Positions 38,577 to 46,599 of a stretch of 64,000 bases of DNA are shown piece after piece. A program made the translations under genes and the position numbers. The stretch's first letter is position 1. Every line of letters begins with the position of its first letter. This DNA comes from Streptomyces violaceusniger Tu 4113 (lineage in GTDB: Bacteria; Actinomycetota; Actinomycetes; Streptomycetales; Streptomycetaceae), in NCBI RefSeq assembly GCF_000147815.2, contig NC_015957.1, positions 1,550,001 through 1,614,000 of the forward strand, written 5' to 3'. The notes beneath the pieces are model-generated. The model was given only the letters and a program-made list of their open reading frames with translations, had not been told where the DNA came from and ran no database searches.

Positions 38577-38650
38577 GGGTGGCTGCCTGTGGGGGTTTGC
38601 CTGTAGGCGGCTGCCTGTGGGCGGCTGCCTGTGGGCGGCTGCCTGTAGGT
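38577..38650 (+). repeat. 14-bp minisatellite
   Basis: Five copies of a 14-base unit (best form TGCCTGTGGGCGGC) with TGCCTGT starting at 38584, 38598, 38612, 38626 and 38640, in the 159-base gap between the thiolase and meaB genes. Copies differ by a few substitutions. No gene or regulator assigned. Confidence 0.75.
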
Positions 38651-38720
38651 GGTTTTCCTTGCGGGGCGTCGGTTTCCGTTGTGATGTAGCGATGATGGAG
38701 CGGTAAGGAGTACGGCACCC

Positions 38721-39680
38721 ATGGCTGATGTGCCCACGCTGGTGGAGCAGGCGCGGCAAGGGCGGCCGCGTGCGGTCGCCCGGCTCATCTCGCTGGTCGA
38801 GGGCGCCTCGCCGCAGTTGCGCGAGGTGATGGCCGCGCTCGCTCCGCTGGCCGGGGGCGCGTATGTGGTCGGGGTGACCGGTTCGCCGGGCGTCGGCAAG
38901 TCCACGTCCACCTCCGCGCTCGTCTCCGCCTACCGGCGGATGGGCAAGCGGGTGGGCGTCCTCGCCGTCGACCCCTCCTCGCCGTTCTCCGGCGGGGCGC
39001 TCCTGGGCGACCGCGTACGGATGTCGGAGCACGCCTCCGACCCCGGCGTCTACATCCGCTCCATGGCCACGCGGGGCCACCTCGGCGGGCTCGCCTGGGC
39101 GGCCCCGCAGGCCATCCGGGTGCTGGACGCGGCCGGGTGCGATGTGGTGCTGGTGGAGACCGTGGGCGTCGGTCAGTCCGAGGTCGAGATCGCCGCCCAG
39201 GCCGACACCAGTGTGCTGCTGCTCGCGCCGGGGATGGGGGACGGGATCCAGGCGGCCAAGGCCGGGATCCTGGAGATCGGCGATGTGTACGTGGTCAACA
39301 AGGCCGACCGGGAAGGGGCCGATGCCACGGCCCGCGAGCTCAACCACATGCTGGGCCTGGGGGAGGGGCGGGCGCCGGGGGACTGGCGGCCGCCGATCGT
39401 GAAGACCGTGGCGGCGCGTGGCGAGGGGATCGAGGAGGTCGTCGAGGCGCTGGAGAAGCACCGTGCGTGGATGGAGGAGCACGGGGTGCTCGCGGAGCGC
39501 CGGATGCGGCGGGCGGCGGGCGAGGTCGAGACGATCGCGGTGACGGCGCTGCGGGAGCGGATCGGCGATCTGCACGGGGATCGGCGGTTGGGGGCGCTCG
39601 CGGAGCGGGTCGTGGCCGGTGGGCTGGATCCGTATACGGCGGCGGATGAGCTGGTGGCGGGGGTCACCGAGCGGGGGTGA
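38721..39680 (+). CDS. meaB: MeaB, methylmalonyl-CoA mutase-associated G-protein chaperone
   Basis: 319 residues. Walker [17 protein letters not shown], Walker B with [13 protein letters not shown], base-recognition NKADREGAD: a SIMIBI GTPase of the MeaB/ArgK family that gates cofactor loading and protects acyl-CoA mutases. The C-terminal dimerisation arm begins near [13 protein letters not shown]. Mutase targets would be methylmalonyl-CoA mutase (elsewhere) and IcmA at 47.1 kb. Confidence 0.94.
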   Translation: MADVPTLVEQARQGRPRAVARLISLVEGASPQLREVMAALAPLAGGAYVVGVTGSPGVGKSTSTSALVSAYRRMGKRVGVLAVDPSSPFSGGALLGDRVRMSEHASDPGVYIRSMATRGHLGGLAWAAPQAIRVLDAAGCDVVLVETVGVGQSEVEIAAQADTSVLLLAPGMGDGIQAAKAGILEIGDVYVVNKADREGADATARELNHMLGLGEGRAPGDWRPPIVKTVAARGEGIEEVVEALEKHRAWMEEHGVLAERRMRRAAGEVETIAVTALRERIGDLHGDRRLGALAERVVAGGLDPYTAADELVAGVTERG

Positions 39681-39816
39681 CGGGTGTGCATTGGGGTGCC
39701 CGGGCGGTTGTGGGCGCGCCCGGGTGCCGCGTTGTGGGTGCGCTGAGGGTGCGTTGTGGGTGCGCCCGGGGTGCGTTGTGGGTGCGGGGCCGGGGCCTCC
39801 GGTGCGGCGCCCTGGA

Positions 39817-39886
39817 CCGTATATTTACGGCGCCATTGGCCGGGGGCGTTGAGTTGGTCGGGGATTGGCGCCACAAATACACGTAA
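39817..39886. repeat. Inverted repeat in the 555-bp meaB-absC gap (39681-40235)
   Basis: The arm CGTATATTTACGGCGCCATT (39818-39837) pairs imperfectly with the complement of AATACACG-side sequence ending near 39883; shared core is TATTT-n2-GGCGCCA against TGGCGCC-n2-AAATA, around about 26 bases. The first 130 bases of the gap are GGGTGCG-rich low complexity, the last 215 hold a kinase remnant. No intact gene in the gap. Confidence 0.5.
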
Positions 39887-40019
39887 GCGTCCAGGACACC
39901 ACCCCTGCGACCCCGTCCCCTCCTGCCTCGTCGGCGGCTCTCCCTCGCCGTCGGACGGGGCCTGGGTGACCTTGAAGGACGCGTGGGTGCCCGCCACGGC
40001 TATGAGCTGTGCTCCCCCG

Positions 40020-40235
40020 GTGGCCTCGCTCCGCACCCAGCGGCTGGGGGACCGGGTGCCGGTGCGTACGGTCGCGGTGCCGGACTCGTGCGGGCAGCCG
40101 GCCCGGGTGCTGGGCAATCTGGTCGACGACGCCCGCAGCCGCGACGATGGCGGGGCCGGGCTCGGCCTCGCCATCGTCGCGGGGACGTGGCGGTGCGCCA
40201 CGGCGGCGGTGCCCTGTTCGAGCTGCGGCGGGCTC
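40020..40235 (+). pseudogene. Remnant of a sensor histidine kinase ATPase domain
   Basis: Frame starting at 40020 reads GDRVPVRTVAVPDS, then QPARVLGNLVDDARSR, which matches a HATPase N-box, and after a missing 40-50 residues continues DDGGAGLGLAIV, a G2 box. The frame then shifts: VRHGGGALFELRRAP in the frame of 40184-40235 matches the usual kinase C-terminus. The D-x-G-x-G G1 box, the His domain and all membrane segments are gone. It abuts the absC stop from the opposite strand. Streptomyces homologues place a two-component pair here (recalled as SCO5403/5404), so this appears to be its decayed kinase. Confidence 0.7.
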
Positions 40236-40712
40236 CTAGACCCGGCCCCGCTGGGCGCGCAGATGCTCCGCGACGGGCACCAGCGATCCGTACAGCGCCT
40301 TGAGGTCCTCCGGCGCGAGCAGATCGATGAAGTGGTTGCGCACGGACGCCACATGGTGGGGTGCGACCTTGCGCATGGTTTCCCAGCCGTGCTCGGTCAG
40401 CACGGCGTACAGCCCCCGTCGGTCGGACTCGCAGTTCTCGCGGCGGACCAGGCCGGCGTTCTCCATCCGGGTGATCTGATGGGACAGCCGGCTCTTGGAC
40501 TGCAGGGTCGCGGAGGCGAGATCGCTCATCCGCATCCGGCGGTCCTCCGACTCCGAGAGGTTGACCAGGATCTCGTAGTCGTTCATGGTCAGGCCGAACG
40601 GCTGCAGGTCTTTTTCGAGCTGGTAGGTCAGCAGCCGGCTGACATCCAGGTGGGTGCGCCACGCGCGCTGTTCCTCATCGCTGAGCCAGCGCGTGCCGTT
40701 CTCGGTCTCCAT
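40236..40712 (-). CDS. absC: MarR family regulator, AbsC-like
   Basis: 158 residues, the same length I recall for AbsC (SCO5405), a zinc-dependent pleiotropic regulator of antibiotic production in S. coelicolor. The winged HTH covers MNDYEILVNLSESEDRRMRMSDLASATLQSKSRLSHQITRMENAGLVRRE, wing CESDRRGLYAVLT. Neighbourhood and length support orthology; the symbol is by synteny. ATG at 40712. Confidence 0.75.
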   Translation of the reverse strand: METENGTRWLSDEEQRAWRTHLDVSRLLTYQLEKDLQPFGLTMNDYEILVNLSESEDRRMRMSDLASATLQSKSRLSHQITRMENAGLVRRENCESDRRGLYAVLTEHGWETMRKVAPHHVASVRNHFIDLLAPEDLKALYGSLVPVAEHLRAQRGRV

Positions 40713-40720
40713 GGGATGTA

Positions 40721-40734
40721 TTCTACCTATAGAA
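40721..40734. promoter_or_regulatory. Inverted repeat upstream of the AbsC-like gene
   Basis: TTCTA-CCTA-TAGAA at 40721-40734, nine bases before the start codon, inside a short AT-rich island. The position fits an autoregulatory MarR site; no binding evidence. Confidence 0.45.
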
Positions 40735-40806
40735 GTTGAATTCCGAACCAATGGATGTATCGGGCTAGAGGTCACCTGTTCGACGTTACACTCCGCACGC
40801 TCGCGC

Positions 40807-41487
40807 TCACGAACCGGTACCCCCTGTCTCGCCGACCGATATCTCGGCGACGACTTGCTCCGTGGACTGCAGCAGTACGGTCCCCGCGCCCACGAACTCG
40901 AACTGGTGCTCCTCGCCCGAGGCGCCCCCGATCCCCGTGCGCGACCTGATGGCCCCGAGGAAGCCGCGCAGATACTGGTGGTCGTAGTGGTGGCACGGTG
41001 TCGGGCAGTCCGCCCAGCCCACCAGCGCCTGCGGATCCACCCGGATCGGCGGCTCCATGAAGACCACGGGCCCATTGGATGCGGCCACGAACTTCCCGGT
41101 GCCGATGAGGGTGAGAAAGCCCGGAACGATGGACTGCTTCAGCGACAGCGAGGGCTGGAAGGCCAGCAGATTGCCGGACCGGATGGACAGGTTCCCGTCG
41201 TCCAGGTCATAGGAGTTGACGTCGAAGGCGCGGTCCGCGAGCACCATCTTTCCCTGGCCCTCGGCCACCACCCAGTCCGCCGCGTGCAGCGGGGAGTGGA
41301 AGCTGTACGCGATGAGGTGGTCGAGGTGGCCGAGCCCCACGCCATGGAAGTCGATCTGCCCGTAGTAGGCGACCATCTTCCCCTTCTGCAGGAACCACTG
41401 GCCGTTCAGGTCCACGCTGAAGGCGTACGGATTGATGTTGTCGTCGACGGGCAGCGTCCAGGCGTCGTGGATGACGGGGCCGTTCAC
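40807..41487 (-). CDS. AIM24 family protein (third of a coupled trio)
   Basis: 226 residues of the all-beta AIM24 fold, no signal peptide or membrane helix. Visible repeating beta blocks: NGQWFLQKGKMVAYYGQIDFHG, ADWVVAEGQGKMVLAD, LSIRSGNLLAFQPSL, GKFVAASNGPVV, RVDPQALVGWADC, ending in FEFVGAGTVLLQSTEQ. The role of bacterial AIM24 proteins is unknown. ATGA overlap with the upstream AIM24 gene. Confidence 0.85.
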   Translation of the reverse strand: MNGPVIHDAWTLPVDDNINPYAFSVDLNGQWFLQKGKMVAYYGQIDFHGVGLGHLDHLIAYSFHSPLHAADWVVAEGQGKMVLADRAFDVNSYDLDDGNLSIRSGNLLAFQPSLSLKQSIVPGFLTLIGTGKFVAASNGPVVFMEPPIRVDPQALVGWADCPTPCHHYDHQYLRGFLGAIRSRTGIGGASGEEHQFEFVGAGTVLLQSTEQVVAEISVGETGGTGS

Positions 41488-42134
41488 AGCTTCTCCTCCG
41501 ATGCCTGGACATAGACCATGCCGGTGCCGGACAGCTCCAGTTGGAACGCCTCCCCCGAGCCGCGGCCCACCATTTCGCGCCAGCCGATCGCCGTCGAGAG
41601 CTTATTGCGAACATCACCCCGGTGGGCGACATAGGCTTGCGGATCGACATGCACCGGACGTCCCGGGCCGATCGGCAGCTCCAGCACCCCGCCGTGCGCC
41701 ATGACCGCCGCGGAGCCGTGCCCCTCCAGGGTGGTGGTGAACAGCCCCTGCCCGGTGACCTGGCCGCGCACCATGCCCATCACGCCGCCCTGCGAGCCCA
41801 TGAACATCGTGCCCTGGCGCAGCGAGCCGTCGAAGGCCAGCAGCCGGTCCGACTCCACATAGAGGGTGTCGCCGACCAGGTCGATCACCTGGACGTGGTG
41901 GCCGCCGTGCCCGAACATCACCGTGCCCTGGCCCTCGACGGTCATCAGCGGGGTGTCCTCGTCGGCTATCCGCCGCCCGATCATCCCCCGCACCCCGCGC
42001 TGTCCGCCGGTGATGCTGGGGGTGAACCGTACGTCCCCGCGGTAGGCGAGCATCGCGCCGCGCTGGCTGAACAGGGTCTGCCCCGGCAGCACCTGGGCCT
42101 CGACCATGCGTGAGGTGAGCAAGGTGAACGGCAT
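41484..42134 (-). CDS. AIM24 family protein (second of a coupled trio)
   Basis: 216 residues with the same block order as its neighbours: GAMLAYRGDVRFTPS, VEGQGTVMFGHGGHHVQV, LYVESDRLLAFDGSLRQG, GLFTTTLEGHGSAAVMAHG, VHVDPQAYVAHRGDVRNKLS, GEAFQLELSGTGMVYVQAS. The start codon overlaps the preceding stop (TGATG); GTG three bases upstream is an alternative start. Confidence 0.86.
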   Translation of the reverse strand: MPFTLLTSRMVEAQVLPGQTLFSQRGAMLAYRGDVRFTPSITGGQRGVRGMIGRRIADEDTPLMTVEGQGTVMFGHGGHHVQVIDLVGDTLYVESDRLLAFDGSLRQGTMFMGSQGGVMGMVRGQVTGQGLFTTTLEGHGSAAVMAHGGVLELPIGPGRPVHVDPQAYVAHRGDVRNKLSTAIGWREMVGRGSGEAFQLELSGTGMVYVQASEEKL

Positions 42135-42772
42135 CACAGCTCACCCCCGATCGTGTTGCGCTCACTGGGCTGGACGTAGACCAGCCCGTCGCCCTCGAAG
42201 CGGATCTGGAAGGACTCCCCGCCGCTCTCGCCTATCAGTGCCCGGAAGTTCACCCCCGCCTGGAAGTGCTGCTTGAGACCGCCGGTGTGGGCGAGGTACG
42301 CGCCCGGGTCGACCTGCAGTGGGGTCTGCGGGGTGACGCGCAGCACGATCGCCGTGCCGGCCGAGACGAGGGCGGCCTGGCCGGTGCCCTCGACGGTCGT
42401 GGTGAACAGGCCGTTGCCCTGGGAGGAGCCGCGCAGCCCGGTGAAGGAGGCGCCGGTGCGCAGCGCGGAGTCCGTGCACAGCAGATTGCTGGATTCCACA
42501 TAGAGCTTCTCGCCGTGCAGCGACACCAGGTTGATCTCGCTCGCCCGGTCGGCGAAGTAGCACGTGCCGTGCCCCTTCACCTCCATGACCGCCATCTGCT
42601 CCCCGGTGAGCCGCCGGGTCACCATCCCGCGCAGCCCCTCGCCGCCGCCGGTCTTCTTCTTGAAGGTCATCTCCCCCTCGTAGGCGACCATCGCGCCGTT
42701 CTTGGCCTTCACGGAGTCGCCGGTCAGGTCGACCGCGAGCACCCTGCTTCCCTGGAGCCGAAACTGAGCCAC
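42134..42772 (-). CDS. AIM24 family protein (first of a coupled trio)
   Basis: 212 residues. Blocks GAMVAYEGEMTFKKKTGGGEG, VKGHGTCYFADRASEI, LYVESSNLLCTDSALRTG, GLFTTTVEGTGQAALVSAG, LQVDPGAYLAHTGGLKQ, ESFQIRFEGDGLVYVQPSE align one for one with the downstream paralogue. GTG at 42772 gives the family N-terminus MAQFRLQGSRVLAVDL. The three genes form one operon transcribed towards absC. Confidence 0.86.
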   Translation of the reverse strand: MAQFRLQGSRVLAVDLTGDSVKAKNGAMVAYEGEMTFKKKTGGGEGLRGMVTRRLTGEQMAVMEVKGHGTCYFADRASEINLVSLHGEKLYVESSNLLCTDSALRTGASFTGLRGSSQGNGLFTTTVEGTGQAALVSAGTAIVLRVTPQTPLQVDPGAYLAHTGGLKQHFQAGVNFRALIGESGGESFQIRFEGDGLVYVQPSERNTIGGEL

Positions 42773-42876
42773 GGAGCCGACGGTAGCGGGCTCTGACGTC
42801 GGCGGACAGGGAGCGCCGGGGACTGGGGGTGCCCCCCCGGGCCATGATCGCCCGCGAAGCTGCGACAATGGGCGCA

Positions 42877-42900
42877 GGCTTGTGCATTCATTCACAAGCC
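42877..42900. promoter_or_regulatory. Rex-like operator in the AIM24/DUF3817 divergent region
   Basis: TTGTGCATTCATTCACAA at 42880-42897 fits TTGTGAA-N4-TTCACAA at 13 of 14 arm positions. The dyad extends outward by GGC/GCC, giving 8-bp perfect arms GGCTTGTG and CACAAGCC around eight bases. It lies 44 bases before the DUF3817 GTG and 105 before the AIM24 start. Rex assignment is by motif only. Confidence 0.6.
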
Positions 42901-42943
42901 GGTCTGTGTTCTGCCGTACCCCTCTTCACACGAAGGTGCTCTC

Positions 42944-43288
42944 GTGGACTTCAAGACCGCCACCGCGCTGCGCCGGCTCCGCCTGGTCTCCGCGCCCGAG
43001 GCCGTGTCGTTCCTGCTGCTGCTCATCTGCTCGGTGCTCAAGCGCACCTCGGACTTCAACGCGGTGCCGGTGATGGGCATGGTGCACGGTGTGCTCTTCA
43101 TCCTCTACGTGGTCTTCTGGGCGGACGCCTGGAACCGCACCAAGTGGAAGTGGCAGACCGCGGCCCTGTACTTCGTCCTCTCCGTCCTGCCCACCGGCGG
43201 CTTCTTCGCCGAGCGCAAGCTCAAGCGGGAGACCGAGGCCGGTGTGATCGCGGCCCGCGCCCGTAAGGAGGGCGTGGTCAACGTATGA
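42944..43288 (+). CDS. DUF3817 small membrane protein
   Basis: 114 residues with three membrane helices ([51 protein letters not shown]). The family signature [10 protein letters not shown]...[11 protein letters not shown] is clear. Function unknown; a paralogue lies at 46.6 kb. ATGA overlap with the next gene. Confidence 0.88.
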   Translation: MDFKTATALRRLRLVSAPEAVSFLLLLICSVLKRTSDFNAVPVMGMVHGVLFILYVVFWADAWNRTKWKWQTAALYFVLSVLPTGGFFAERKLKRETEAGVIAARARKEGVVNV

Positions 43289-43578
43289 TCGTCGCCTTTT
43301 CGGTGACGCCGCTGGGCGTCGGCGAGGACGTGGGGGAGTACGTCGCCGACGCGGTGCGGGTGGTCCGTGAGTCGGGGCTGCCGAACCGTACGGACGCGAT
43401 GTTCACCTCGATCGAGGGCGAGTGGGACGAGGTCATGGACGTCGTCAAGCGCGCCGTCGCCGTGGTGGAGGCGCGGGCGCCCCGGGTCTCGGTGGTCCTC
43501 AAGGCCGATATCCGTCCGGGTGTCACGGACGGTCTGACCTCCAAGGTCGATACGGTCGAGCGTCAGCTGTCCGACTGA
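43285..43578 (+). CDS. MTH1187-family thiamine-binding-like protein
   Basis: 97 residues of the YKOF/MTH1187 ferredoxin-like fold: [33 protein letters not shown], then YT-like switch [21 protein letters not shown] and [17 protein letters not shown]. Known relatives bind thiamine or the HMP moiety. Translationally coupled to the DUF3817 gene, hinting at a joint membrane/ligand role. Confidence 0.87.
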   Translation: MIVAFSVTPLGVGEDVGEYVADAVRVVRESGLPNRTDAMFTSIEGEWDEVMDVVKRAVAVVEARAPRVSVVLKADIRPGVTDGLTSKVDTVERQLSD

Positions 43579-43593
43579 CCGCCCCGAGGCCGC

Positions 43594-44583
43594 TCAGCCC
43601 CCGCCCACCAGGGCCATGCCGAGCGGTGTGCGCTCGTACAGCACCTGATGGCCCTGGCGCCGTGAGCTGAGCAGTCCGGCGGCGCGCAGCACCGCGAGAT
43701 GGGCCGAGACCGACGAGGGCGCGAGGCCGAGGCGGGCGGCCAGGGCCGAGGTGGAGGCGGGTTCCTCCAGACCGGCGAGGACCGCCGCGCGGCCGGCGCC
43801 CAGGAGGCGTACGAGCGCGTCCCTGCCCTCCGCGTCCGGCTCCCGCCACAGCCCGCCGACCCCGCGCGCCGGATAGATCACCGTGGGCTGCCACGGCGGG
43901 GCGAAGCCGCTCACCACGTCCGGCCAGACGAAGACGCTGGGCATCAGCAGCACCCCGCGGCCGCCCAGGTCCTGCGTCCGGGCGGGGAGCGCGGAGGTAC
44001 GGATGGTGAGCGTGCCGTCGGTCCAGCGCAGCGCGGGCCGCAGATCGGCGAACAGCCGCTCCAGGCCGCCGTCGGCCAACTGCCGTGAGCGATAGCCGAT
44101 ATCGGCCTCCAGCAGGGCCCGCAGCCGGGGCCAGTCCGGTGCGACCAGGGCCCGCCAGGCCCGTTCGGTCACATCGGCCAGCCGCTGGACGGCCCGCGCC
44201 GGATCGGCCAGCATCGCCCGGCCCCGCGGGGACTCGGCGGCCCCCGGGGTGCACGCCAGTGACAGGACCAGCTCACGGTGGGCGGCGGCGGGGTCCGTGG
44301 CCCGCATCCGCGCCAGCTCGTCCTCGAACGGCGCGTACGGCACCTCCGGCGGCGGCCCCAGGAAGTCCGGGGTGTAGCCGCCCCGCCTGGGCAGCAGCAG
44401 CCACAGCTCCGACAGATCGAGCCCGGTCACCGCCTCCCGCACCCGCCGCAGCCAGGGCAGGTGGTAGCCGTGCCGCTCGGGCCGGCGCAGCGTGCGCACC
44501 GCCTCATGCGTCTGGCACAGGGGCGAGATGGCGAACCGGCAGCGCAGCAGATCGTCGGCGCCGAAATTCATCTGCAGTGGCAT
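43594..44583 (-). CDS. ArsR-type winged-helix regulator with DUF5937 N-terminal domain
   Basis: 329 residues. The N-terminal ~230 residues (LQMNFGADDLLRCRFAISPLCQTHEAV and APPWQPTVIYPARGVGGLW) match the DUF5937 sensor-like domain. The C-terminal HTH is GAGRAAVLAGLEEPASTSALAARLGLAPSSVSAHLAVLRAAGLL with wing SSRRQGHQVLYERTPLG. Divergent to an MFS exporter, the expected target, with an inverted repeat between them. Confidence 0.88.
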   Translation of the reverse strand: MPLQMNFGADDLLRCRFAISPLCQTHEAVRTLRRPERHGYHLPWLRRVREAVTGLDLSELWLLLPRRGGYTPDFLGPPPEVPYAPFEDELARMRATDPAAAHRELVLSLACTPGAAESPRGRAMLADPARAVQRLADVTERAWRALVAPDWPRLRALLEADIGYRSRQLADGGLERLFADLRPALRWTDGTLTIRTSALPARTQDLGGRGVLLMPSVFVWPDVVSGFAPPWQPTVIYPARGVGGLWREPDAEGRDALVRLLGAGRAAVLAGLEEPASTSALAARLGLAPSSVSAHLAVLRAAGLLSSRRQGHQVLYERTPLGMALVGGG

Positions 44584-44607
44584 GGCGTCGCCCCCCGATC
44601 GCGAAGA

Positions 44608-44623
44608 TTCGGCTCAGGCCGAA
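44608..44623. promoter_or_regulatory. Candidate ArsR-type operator
   Basis: TTCGGC-TCAG-GCCGAA, 6-bp perfect arms, in the 80-base gap between the divergent ArsR-type regulator and MFS genes. It sits 25 bases before the regulator start and 41 before the exporter start, so one site could control both. Confidence 0.5.
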
Positions 44624-44663
44624 ACACTAGAGCCCGCACCGCCCGTACGGGCACGCTTCCGGC

Positions 44664-45992
44664 ATGGCAACGCCCTCCGGGCCCGGTACGACGGGCCCTG
44701 CCGAGTCGCGCCCCGACGCGCACGCCTCCCGACCCGAGCTCGTGCCCGGTGACGACCTGGGGCCGTCGCGGGGTCCGGGGGGCGTTGGCTACGGCGCGGT
44801 GTTCGCGGTCCGGGAGTTCCGGGCCGTCTTCGCCGCGCACCTGGTGTCCATGCTCGGCGAGGTGGTCGGCCAGCTCGCGCTGTCCGTGCTGGTCTATCGG
44901 CTCACCGGATCGCCGCTGCTCAGCGCCCTGACATTCGCCACCTCGATGCTGCCGTATGTGATCGGCGGCGCCCTGCTGTCCTCCGTCGCCGACCGCTTCC
45001 CGGCCCGCCGGGTGCTGGTGGTCTGCGATCTGGTGCACGCCGGATGCGTGGCCGCCATGGTGGTGCCGGGGATGCCGGTGGCCGCGCTGCTCGCGCTGCG
45101 CTGTGTGCCCGCCGCGATCTCGCCGGTGTTCAGCGGGACCCGCTCGGCGACGCTCGGCGACATCCTCGGCGAGGGCGACGCCTTCGTCCTGGGCCGCTCG
45201 GTCATCCGGATCACCGCCCAGACCGCGCAGCTCGCCGGGTTCGGGGTCGGCGGCCTGCTGCTGGCCGCCGTCTCGCCGCGGGCCGCGCTGGCGCTCACGG
45301 CGGCGGCGCTCGCCGGCTCGGCGCTGGTGCTCCGCTTCGGCACCCGCCGCCGCCCGGCGCGGCAGGTGGCCGGGGGCGGGGCGCTGCTCGGGGACTCGCT
45401 GAGCGGGATGCGGCGGCTGTTCGCGGACCGCCGGATCCGGGCGCTGATGCTGCTGTCGTGGGTGCCGCCGATGTTCGTGGTGATGCCGGAGGCCCTGCTG
45501 ACGCCGTACTCCGATGGGCTGCGGCTCGGCTCGGTGGGGCTCGGGCTGCTGATGTGCGGGATGCCGGTCGGCGCGATCGCCAGCGAGGTGCTGGTGGGCT
45601 CGCTGCTGGGGCCGCGGGCCCGGGCCCGGCTGACGCTGCCGGTCGGCGTCCTGGCGATGCTGCCCGCCCTGGGGTACGCCGTCCGTCCCTCGTTCGGCTG
45701 GGCGCTGGCCCTGCAGATGCTGACCGGCTGCGGTATCGCCTACAGCCTCGGCCTCGACCAGTGGTTTCTCGCCGCCGTACCGGACGAGCTGCGCGGCCGG
45801 GCGATGACGGTGCTGACGGCCGGGCTGATGACCGCGCAGGGTCTTGGCATGGCGGTCTCCGGCGCGGTCGCCGAGTTCGTACCGGTCCATGTGGTGGCCG
45901 CGACGGCGGGTGGCTGCGGGGCGCTGTGCTCGCTGCTGGTGGCGCTGGAGGTGCGGCGCACCGTCTCCGGGCCCGCCCGGCCCGAAGTGTGA
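44664..45992 (+). CDS. MFS transporter
   Basis: 442 residues, about 12 membrane helices after a 45-residue Pro/Gly-rich cytoplasmic start. The loop-2 motif SSVADRFPARRVLVVCDLVHAG is the MFS GxxxDRxGRR signature; the middle loop is FGTRRRPARQVAGGG. Similar to drug efflux proteins of the Enterobactin exporter EntS-like group; substrate unknown. Confidence 0.88.
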   Translation: MATPSGPGTTGPAESRPDAHASRPELVPGDDLGPSRGPGGVGYGAVFAVREFRAVFAAHLVSMLGEVVGQLALSVLVYRLTGSPLLSALTFATSMLPYVIGGALLSSVADRFPARRVLVVCDLVHAGCVAAMVVPGMPVAALLALRCVPAAISPVFSGTRSATLGDILGEGDAFVLGRSVIRITAQTAQLAGFGVGGLLLAAVSPRAALALTAAALAGSALVLRFGTRRRPARQVAGGGALLGDSLSGMRRLFADRRIRALMLLSWVPPMFVVMPEALLTPYSDGLRLGSVGLGLLMCGMPVGAIASEVLVGSLLGPRARARLTLPVGVLAMLPALGYAVRPSFGWALALQMLTGCGIAYSLGLDQWFLAAVPDELRGRAMTVLTAGLMTAQGLGMAVSGAVAEFVPVHVVAATAGGCGALCSLLVALEVRRTVSGPARPEV

Positions 45993-46035
45993 GATAGGGC
46001 TGACCACGATATGACCGGCCGGTAGGGTCGGTGGT

Positions 46036-46545
46036 GTGCCGAAGCCGCTCAGCCTGTCGTTCGACCCCATCGCCCGTGCCGATGAGCTCTGGAAGCAGCG
46101 GTGGGGGTCCGTGCCCTCCATGGGCGCGATCACCTCGATCATGCGGGCCCACCAGATTCTGCTCAGCCAGGTCGACGCGGTCGTCAGACCGTACGGACTG
46201 ACCTTCGCGCGCTATGAGGCGCTGGTGCTGCTCACCTTCTCCAAGTCCGGTGAGCTGCCGATGTCGAAGATCGGCGAGCGGCTGATGGTCCACCCGACCT
46301 CGGTCACCAATACGGTGGACCGCCTGGTCAAATCGGGTCTGGTCGACAAGCGGCCGAACCCCAACGACGGCCGCGGCACCCTGGCCTCGATCACCGACCG
46401 GGGCCGTGAGGTGGTCGAATCGGCCACCCGCGATCTGATGGCGATGGAATTCGGGCTCGGAGTCTACGACGCCGAGGACTGCGGCAGGATCTTCGAGATG
46501 CTGCGCCCGCTGAGGGTCGCCGCGGAGGACTTCGAGGAGAGCTGA
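46036..46545 (+). CDS. MarR family regulator
   Basis: 169 residues. The HTH region reads LTFARYEALVLLTFSKSGELPMSKIGERLMVHPTSVTNTVDRLVKSGLV with wing KRPNPNDGRGTLASIT. GTG start. A 10-bp palindrome ACCGGCCGGT lies at 46014-46023 just upstream. It precedes a DUF3817 gene and icmA on the same strand and is a candidate local regulator of them. Confidence 0.9.
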   Translation: MPKPLSLSFDPIARADELWKQRWGSVPSMGAITSIMRAHQILLSQVDAVVRPYGLTFARYEALVLLTFSKSGELPMSKIGERLMVHPTSVTNTVDRLVKSGLVDKRPNPNDGRGTLASITDRGREVVESATRDLMAMEFGLGVYDAEDCGRIFEMLRPLRVAAEDFEES

Positions 46546-46552
46546 CGAACAT

Positions 46553-46577
46553 CCGGGGGCGGCGAAGATCGCCCCGG
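46553..46577 (+). terminator. Stem-loop behind the MarR gene
   Basis: CCGGGG-G-CG pairs with CGCCCCGG (8 bp, one bulged G) around an eight-base loop, eight bases after the stop. Confidence 0.5.
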
Positions 46578-46599
46578 AACGGGCGGTTACGCTCAGGGC

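Noticed and set aside
39983..40303. Short open frames over 39983-40303 as real genes
   Set aside because: Better explained as fragments of a decayed kinase in shifted frames; no start signal and no complete domain.
46014..46023. ACCGGCCGGT palindrome upstream of the MarR gene as an operator
   Set aside because: Ten-base GC palindromes are common by chance at this base composition; mentioned only in the gene entry.
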